Positions 58,398-64,000 of a stretch of DNA of 64,000 nt are shown here, one piece after another. The notes under the pieces were generated by a model, which ran no database searches, was not told the DNA's origin, and was given only the letters and a program-made list of their open reading frames with translations. The position numbers and the translations under genes are program-made. The stretch is from positions 1,612,001 through 1,676,000 of the forward strand of contig NC_009719.1 in the NCBI RefSeq assembly GCF_000017565.1. Reading direction: 5' to 3'. This DNA comes from Parvibaculum lavamentivorans DS-1. Lineage in GTDB: Bacteria; Pseudomonadota; Alphaproteobacteria; Parvibaculales; Parvibaculaceae. Numbering within the stretch: the first letter of the stretch is position 1; each line of letters starts with the position of its first letter.

Positions 58398-60761
58398 TTG
58401 CAGCGTATTGAAAATCTGGTGTTCGGCCTGCGTGCCGTCATTCTAGTGGCACTGTTGGCGTTCACGGTCGTGATGGGCATCTTCGCATCCCAACTGCGGA
58501 TGGATGCCGGCTTCACGAAGATGCTTCCTATCGGCCATCCCTACATCGAAACCTTCACCGAGTATTCCGAGAGCTTCGGCGGCGGCAACCGCGTGCTGGT
58601 GGTGCTGGAGAACAAGGAAGGCGATATCTTCGAGAAGGACTTCCTCTATACGCTGAACGATGCGACCCAGGATCTCTTCTATATTCCCGGTGTCGCGCGC
58701 CACACGGTCACCTCGCTCTGGACGCCGAACACGCGCTTCATCGCCGTTACGGAAGAAGGTCTTGAAGCCGGCGACGTGATCCCGGCCAATTTCGCCGGTA
58801 CGGACGAAGACATCGATACGGTTCTGCAGAACACGCTGCGCGCCGACCTCGTCGGACGTCTCGTTTCCAACGATTTCAGTTCGTCGATGATCCGCGCCGA
58901 ACTTCTCGACTTCAATCCGGAGACGCAAGAGCGCCTCGATTATTTCGACGTGGCGCGCAAGCTCGAAACCGATCTTCGCGACAAATATGTCTCGGACAAG
59001 GTCGATGTGAAGATCGTCGGTTTTGCGAAACTTGTTGGCGACATCGCGGACGGCGCTTCCTCCGTCGTCACCTTCTTCTCGGTGGCCTTCTTCCTCACCG
59101 CCTTCATGCTCTGGCTCTATTGCCGCTCATGGGTCCTGACGGCGGTCACGGTCGGCGCCTCGCTCTGCTCGGTCGTCTGGCAGTTCGGCCTGCTTCATAT
59201 TCTCGGCTTCGGCCTCGACCCGCTCGGCGTGCTCGTGCCGTTCCTCGTCTTCGCCATTGGCGTCAGCCACGGCGTGCAGCAGATCAACATGGTCGGCGCG
59301 GAGATGGCCGCCGGTCTCAACAAGAACGAGGCCGCGCGCGCGACCTTCACCTTCCTGCTGCGTCCGGGCCTCGTGGCACTTCTGACCACGCTGGCTGGCT
59401 TTGCGACGCTCTACATCATTCCGATCGGCATGATCCAGGAACTCGCGATCACGGCGTCGATCGGTATCGGGTTCAAGATCATCTCGAACCTCATCATGCT
59501 GCCGCTGCTGGTGTCCTATGTGGCGCCGCCGGAAGAGGAGTATGGTGCGAAGGTTCGTCGCGCCATGGAGACCCGTGCCAAGCTCTGGCCGGCCCTCTCC
59601 CGGATCGCGACACCGCCGATCGCCTTTCCGTTCGTCATCATCTGCTTCATCGTCGGCTGCATCGGCTTCTACGAGGCCCGCGACAAGCAGATCGGCGACG
59701 TCCATGCGGGTGCGGGCGAGTTGTGGCCGGATGCGCGCTACAATCAGGACAGCCGCTATATCGCCGAGAAGTTCAACCTCGGTCTCAACGTGCTGACCGT
59801 GATCGTCGAATCGGAAGATGTCGTCTGCGTCGATTACGGCAAGATGCATTATCTCGAGAGCTTCAGCTGGCACATGCGTAATGTGGATGGCGTGCAGTCG
59901 GTCATCAGCCTTCCGATCCTCGCGCGCAAGATCAACAGCATGTGGCAGGAGGGCAATCCGAAGTGGCAGAACCTGCCGCGCAATCCGGCCGCTCTCGCCC
60001 AGGCGACCTCCAGCATCGGAAGCTCGTCTGGCATCGTGAACGCCGACTGCTCCACAGCCGCCGTCGCCATCTTCATCGCGGATACGAAGGCCGGCACAGT
60101 CAAGCACGTCGTCAACGAACTCGAAGCGTGGATGGCTGCCCCTGAAAACAAATACGAGGGCATCAACCTTCGCGTCGGTACGGGCAACGTCCCGATCGTC
60201 GCCGCCACCAACGAAATCGTGCATAAGTCCGAGCTGCCCATGCTGCTCTATGTGTACGCGGTGGTCATGACGCTCGTCATTCTCACCTATCGCGAATGGC
60301 GCGGTGCGCTTTGCTGCGTGTTGCCGCTCATCCTGTCGACCATTATCGGCGACTGGTTCCTGACGGCGGCGGGCATCGGACTCAAGATATCGACGCTCCC
60401 GGTTCTCGCCATCGCGGTCGGTATCGGTGTCGACTATGGCATCTACGAGTACAACCGTATGCAGCGCTATATGCGCATGGGCAAGAACCCGCATGAGGCG
60501 TATCTCCAGGCGCTCTACGACGTGGGTTCGGCAACCATGTTCACGGGCGGCACACTTGCTATCGGCGTCAGCACCTGGGCGTTCTCGGCGCTCAAGTTCC
60601 AGGCCGATATGGGCCTGCTCCTCACCTTCATGTTCATGGTCAACATGATCGGTGCGGTGACGTTGCTGCCGGCGCTGGTTGCGGTCTTCGAGTATATCTG
60701 GCCGCTGAAGCGCGAGCCGCTTTCCGAAGAGGAAGCGCGTGCGGTGATGCGCGGGCACTGA
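58398..60761 (+). CDS. HAE3/MMPL-type RND transporter
   Basis: A 787-residue inner-membrane transporter of the hydrophobe/amphiphile efflux-3 type. It has an N-terminal helix, a periplasmic loop with SFGGGNRVLVVLENKEGDIF, a helix block with VPFLVFAIGVSHGVQQINMV, a second loop, and a final block with AVGIGVDYGIYEYNRM. Such proteins move lipids, hopanoids or sterol-like molecules, often with DUF1302/DUF1329 partners, none of which are here. The start is chosen at TTG 58398, which has AGGGGAGG 5 bases upstream; GTG 58374 would add eight residues with no ribosome-binding site. A terminator follows. Confidence 0.88.
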   Translation: MQRIENLVFGLRAVILVALLAFTVVMGIFASQLRMDAGFTKMLPIGHPYIETFTEYSESFGGGNRVLVVLENKEGDIFEKDFLYTLNDATQDLFYIPGVARHTVTSLWTPNTRFIAVTEEGLEAGDVIPANFAGTDEDIDTVLQNTLRADLVGRLVSNDFSSSMIRAELLDFNPETQERLDYFDVARKLETDLRDKYVSDKVDVKIVGFAKLVGDIADGASSVVTFFSVAFFLTAFMLWLYCRSWVLTAVTVGASLCSVVWQFGLLHILGFGLDPLGVLVPFLVFAIGVSHGVQQINMVGAEMAAGLNKNEAARATFTFLLRPGLVALLTTLAGFATLYIIPIGMIQELAITASIGIGFKIISNLIMLPLLVSYVAPPEEEYGAKVRRAMETRAKLWPALSRIATPPIAFPFVIICFIVGCIGFYEARDKQIGDVHAGAGELWPDARYNQDSRYIAEKFNLGLNVLTVIVESEDVVCVDYGKMHYLESFSWHMRNVDGVQSVISLPILARKINSMWQEGNPKWQNLPRNPAALAQATSSIGSSSGIVNADCSTAAVAIFIADTKAGTVKHVVNELEAWMAAPENKYEGINLRVGTGNVPIVAATNEIVHKSELPMLLYVYAVVMTLVILTYREWRGALCCVLPLILSTIIGDWFLTAAGIGLKISTLPVLAIAVGIGVDYGIYEYNRMQRYMRMGKNPHEAYLQALYDVGSATMFTGGTLAIGVSTWAFSALKFQADMGLLLTFMFMVNMIGAVTLLPALVAVFEYIWPLKREPLSEEEARAVMRGH

Positions 60762-60785
60762 TCGCCCCGTCAGGTCTGAAAATCG

Positions 60786-60824
60786 AAAGGGCGGCGCCTC
60801 GCGAGAGGGCCGCCCTTTCTCTTT
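60786..60824 (+). terminator. rho-independent terminator of the HAE3 transporter gene
   Basis: A 10-bp perfect stem AAAGGGCGGC (60786-60795) / GCCGCCCTTT (60809-60818) followed by CTCTTT, 25 bases past the stop. By its symmetry it may also serve the RND gene on the other strand. Confidence 0.82.
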
Positions 60825-60876
60825 GGCCGCGGCGGATGAGGGAGTCCGTCCGGCGGCCGAGGAGTGCTTTCCGCCG

Positions 60877-63800
60877 TCAGTCGGCGGGCGCGCCTTGCAT
60901 TTGCGCATGCGCCCTTTCCGGTTCGTCCAGTTCCTTCGGCGCGAGCAGAAGGTACATGGCGGGCGTCACCAGCCGGGACAGCACGGTCGAAGAGATGAGG
61001 CCGCCGATGATGACGAAGGCAAGCGGCGAATAGAGACCTGATCCCTCAAGCGCGAGCGCGGTCAGCCCGCCAATCGCTGTCATCGAGGTCAGCAGTACCG
61101 GCAGAAAGCGGATCTCGCCCGCCTGTTCGACCGCCTCCTTCAAGGGCACGCCCTGGCGGCGGAGCTGGTTCGTGAAATCGACCAGCAGGATCGAGCTTTT
61201 GATCTCTATGCCGATCAGCGCGATGAAGCCGATCACCGCGGTGAAGGACAGCGAATAGCCGGAGAGCCAGAGTCCCACCAGCCCGCCGACAATGCCGAGC
61301 GGGATGACGCCCGCCACCACGAGCGTCGTGCGGAACGAACGGAACTCCAGAATAAGCACGCCGAGAATGCCGAAGATCGCGATCAGGACGGCATTGGTAA
61401 GGCCGGAGAAGCCCTCTTGCCGTGCTTCGATCTCGCCGCCCGCACGGAAATCGTAGCCCGGCGGTTTTGGCAGCGAGGCGATGGCCTCGAAAACTTCGTT
61501 CGTCACTTTCTCGGTGTTGTAGCCGGTTCTGGTATAGGCCGTCACGGTGACGAGGCGCTGGCGGTCGAAACGGTCGATGCGGCCGGGGCTCGACTCGAGA
61601 TAAGGGCTCGAGAGCTGGTTGAGCGGTATCGAGGCGCCGCTTGCCGTCGGTACGAAGACGTTCTGCAAGGCCTGAATCGCATGGTGCTCCTCGAGCGGTA
61701 GTCGCGCCACGATGGGAAATTCGTCGCCGTCCGCCTCACGAAAGGCGCCGACCGTTTCCCCGACAATGGCAAGGCGGACCGTGCGGTCGATCTCGCCCGG
61801 CGGCACGCCGAGCAGGCCAGCCTTCTCCGTGTTGAGCCCGAGATTATAGTCGGTCCGGTCCAAGCGGACGGGGTTCACCACATCGCGCGTGCCCTCCACG
61901 TCTTCCACGATGCGGCTCACATCGGCTGCGAGCTCCTTCAACACGCGCAGGTCGGGCCCGAAAATACGCACCGCAATCGGCGCTTCGATGGGCGGTCCGT
62001 TCTGAAAGACGCGCAGCACGATCTGGGCGCCGGGATATTTGTTGAATTCGGCGCGCAGCTCGTCCTGCAGGATCGGTGTCCTCTCCTGGTCGAATTCGGC
62101 CATCTGCGCGAAGGCTTCGGCCTTGTTGGCGCGCTGCTCGCGGGCGTTCTCGTTGTAGTAGATCTGCGGATTGGAGCGGCCGAGATTGGAGATGACCCAG
62201 TCTATTTCCGGCCGGGCGCGCAGCGTCTCGGTCACATAGTCGAGTACTTTTTTGGTTTCCTGAAGGCTCGTCCCCTGCGGCGTTTCGATCTGCACGAGGA
62301 ACTGCCGGCTGTCGGCGGGCGGGAACAGGCTGAAGCCGATACGGGGCACAAGCGCCAGGCTTGTGACGCAGACAAGCATGGCGGCGAAGGTTGTCGCACG
62401 CGGCCAGCCGAGTGCGATGTGAAGAAGCGGCCGGTAGATCGTGTGAATGCCGCGCATCACAATGCGCAGAAAAATATTGCCCTCCGGGTGGGCCTTGTCG
62501 CTGAGGAGCCGGCTGGCGAGAAAGGGAATGATGGTCAGCGCGACAAGCAACGACGCCGAAACGGTGAAGAGAACGGAAACGGGCAGCGAGCGCGTGAACT
62601 TTCCGGCGCCGCCCGGCAGAAAGAGCAAGGGCAGGAAGGCGAGGATCAGCACCACCGTGCAGCCGACCACCGCAAGCGAGATTTGCGAAGTCGCGGCGAT
62701 TGCCGCTTCATAGCGTTTCTTGCCTTCGCGCAAATGGCGCTCGATGTTCTCGACCACGACGATGGAATCGTCGACCAAAAGGCCGAGCGCGAGCACCAGC
62801 CCCGCAATCGATAGCTGGTTCAGCGAAAAGCCGAAGAAATCGAGCAGCGCCACGCCCATGGCAAGCGATAGCGGGATCGAAACCATCACGATACCGGCGG
62901 CGCGGAAGCCGAGCGGCAGCAGGGTAATGGCGACAAGGCTTACCGCGATGGCAAAATCGAGATAGAGGCGGCTCAGCCGGTGCGACACGGAGACCGTCTG
63001 GTCGAAGGCGCGTTCCATTCGTACATCCGCCGGCAGGTGCGGTTCGAATTCGTCCAGCACCTCGTAGATGCCATTGCGCACGTCGAAAACGTTCTGCGCT
63101 TCCTTCTGGTTCGCGGTCACGAAGACGGCGCGCTCGCCGTTGTACCAGCCGAGATAGGTTGCCTCTTCGGTCGCCCAGCTCACCTCGGCGACATCGCGCA
63201 CCCGCACGATGTTGCCGCCAAAATAGCCGATCACCGTATTGCGAATATCCTCGATACTGTCATAGCCGCCAGCCGTCTTGAGGTTGAAGCGCCGGGCGCC
63301 GGCGTGAATGGGACCGCCGGGCAATTCGGAGGCGTCGGCGCCGACCGCGTTTGCCACCGCCGTCACGGGAATGCCGAGATTGGCGAGACGTCCGAAATTG
63401 ATGGATACGCGCACTTCCGAACGCGGCAAGCCCCAGGCCTCGGCGTCGCGGACGCCGGGCACGCGGTAGATTTCATCGGTGAGATCGTCCGCGAGGTCTT
63501 CCAGCACGCGGTTCGGTGCCGTCTCCGAAACAAGCGCCACCTGTACGACATTGGTAAGCGACGTGCGGAACTTGTTGATGTCGAGGCGGCGGATACCTGC
63601 GGGAAGCGTCGGCCGGAGTGCGTTTATCTCGCGCACCACGTCGTCATACTTCTTGTCCGGATCGGTCGACCAGTCGAACTGCACCTGAATGATCGCGAGC
63701 CCGTCCTCGGCACGGCTCTTGATTTCGTCGAGATCGTCGAGCCGGTTTATCGCGTCCTCGATGGGCCGGATCACGAGCTTCTCGATATCGGCGGGGTCCG

Positions 63801-63969
63801 CGCCAGGCAAGGCCACGTTGACGATGGCGAAAGGCCCCTTCATATCGGGATCTTCGGCGCGCGGAATGGAATTGAAGGCGCTGAGGCCGACCGCTATCAA
63901 CATGCCGAAGACGACAAGCGTGAATTGCCAGTTCCGGACGGAGAAGGCGCTGATGCTGCTGATGTTCAT
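60877..63969 (-). CDS. HAE1-type RND efflux pump permease (AcrB-like)
   Basis: A 1030-residue proton-driven efflux permease with the duplicated 12-helix RND layout. The N-terminal FSVRNWQFTLVVFGMLIA helix and RAEDPDMKGPFAIVNVALPGA are typical. The fourth-helix motif GLVLALGLLVDDSIVVVENIERH holds the proton-relay Asp pair; the second half has GFIALIGIEIKSSILLVDF. It probably exports small lipophilic compounds with an adaptor and outer-membrane channel. The ATG overlaps the stop of an upstream gene (ATGA), whose end is at the window edge. Confidence 0.94.
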   Translation of the reverse strand: MNISSISAFSVRNWQFTLVVFGMLIAVGLSAFNSIPRAEDPDMKGPFAIVNVALPGADPADIEKLVIRPIEDAINRLDDLDEIKSRAEDGLAIIQVQFDWSTDPDKKYDDVVREINALRPTLPAGIRRLDINKFRTSLTNVVQVALVSETAPNRVLEDLADDLTDEIYRVPGVRDAEAWGLPRSEVRVSINFGRLANLGIPVTAVANAVGADASELPGGPIHAGARRFNLKTAGGYDSIEDIRNTVIGYFGGNIVRVRDVAEVSWATEEATYLGWYNGERAVFVTANQKEAQNVFDVRNGIYEVLDEFEPHLPADVRMERAFDQTVSVSHRLSRLYLDFAIAVSLVAITLLPLGFRAAGIVMVSIPLSLAMGVALLDFFGFSLNQLSIAGLVLALGLLVDDSIVVVENIERHLREGKKRYEAAIAATSQISLAVVGCTVVLILAFLPLLFLPGGAGKFTRSLPVSVLFTVSASLLVALTIIPFLASRLLSDKAHPEGNIFLRIVMRGIHTIYRPLLHIALGWPRATTFAAMLVCVTSLALVPRIGFSLFPPADSRQFLVQIETPQGTSLQETKKVLDYVTETLRARPEIDWVISNLGRSNPQIYYNENAREQRANKAEAFAQMAEFDQERTPILQDELRAEFNKYPGAQIVLRVFQNGPPIEAPIAVRIFGPDLRVLKELAADVSRIVEDVEGTRDVVNPVRLDRTDYNLGLNTEKAGLLGVPPGEIDRTVRLAIVGETVGAFREADGDEFPIVARLPLEEHHAIQALQNVFVPTASGASIPLNQLSSPYLESSPGRIDRFDRQRLVTVTAYTRTGYNTEKVTNEVFEAIASLPKPPGYDFRAGGEIEARQEGFSGLTNAVLIAIFGILGVLILEFRSFRTTLVVAGVIPLGIVGGLVGLWLSGYSLSFTAVIGFIALIGIEIKSSILLVDFTNQLRRQGVPLKEAVEQAGEIRFLPVLLTSMTAIGGLTALALEGSGLYSPLAFVIIGGLISSTVLSRLVTPAMYLLLAPKELDEPERAHAQMQGAPAD

Positions 63970-64000
63970 GGACGAGCGGCCTCGTCCTCGGACGCCGTTT
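63966..64000 (-). CDS. C-terminal end of an upstream gene, probably the RND adaptor
   Basis: Only 11 codons are visible: TASEDEAARP then TGA, the stop overlapping the RND start as ATGA. Position and coupling suggest a HlyD-type periplasmic adaptor, but the residues themselves carry no family information. Confidence 0.45.
   Translation of the reverse strand, partial: TASEDEAARP

Overview
GC-rich chromosomal DNA from an alphaproteobacterium. Pointers are the L21/L27 - Obg - proline biosynthesis block, a phosphatidylcholine synthase, a complete ccoNOQP-ccoGHIS cbb3 oxidase locus, and dense operons with ATGA/GTGA start-stop overlaps. A Rhizobiales/Parvibaculum-like relative is my guess from gene content, not from a search. 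I see no phage, transposase, CRISPR array or integrase.

Layout. 1-5200 is housekeeping: proA (cut by the window edge), proB, obgE, a GNAT acetyltransferase, rpmA, rplU, a pcs-type phosphatidylcholine synthase and tRNA-Ser(CGA). 5277-21892 is a same-strand operon for an aryl polyene (APE)-type pigment lipid. It holds a chain-length factor, two acyltransferases, two ACPs, a COG4648 membrane protein, a fused acyl-ligase/dehydratase, a GT2 glycosyltransferase, an aromatic amino acid ammonia-lyase, a thioesterase, LolA-like and MMPL export proteins, a flavin halogenase-like enzyme, a DUF3261 lipoprotein, two ketosynthases, a dehydratase and a ketoreductase. 22049-26988 is a yhiI-rbbA-yhhJ-type ABC exporter. 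26939-31038 has an NAD-dependent epimerase-like gene divergent from a TetR regulator, and katG.

31207-33243 is a divergent pair of unknown function (2OG-Fe(II) oxygenase-like, TIGR03032-like). 33527-39187 is one 1886-residue autotransporter with a repetitive acidic passenger. 39295-48360 is mixed: a GNAT gene whose ribosome-binding site can be folded away, a slipin-NfeD pair, dodecin, small membrane proteins, an HD protein, an SDR, a flavoprotein, a YaiI-like protein, and exported MsrA/MsrB. 48544-57364 holds a DUF2189 protein and the cbb3 oxidase with all assembly factors, including a 55-residue ccoS. 57794-64000 has a small hypothetical gene, an HAE3/MMPL-type transporter and an HAE1 RND pump whose adaptor gene leaves the window.

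How they work together. In the APE operon the ammonia-lyase probably makes an arylacrylate starter, and the ligase loads it on an ACP. The KS/CLF, KR and dehydratases extend it to a polyene. The halogenase-like enzyme may modify the ring. The acyltransferases and GT2 attach the chain to a lipid, and LolA/MMPL/DUF3261 move it to the outer membrane. Two apparent frameshifts (GT2-acyltransferase near 10890; epimerase tail near 27080) need checking against reads.
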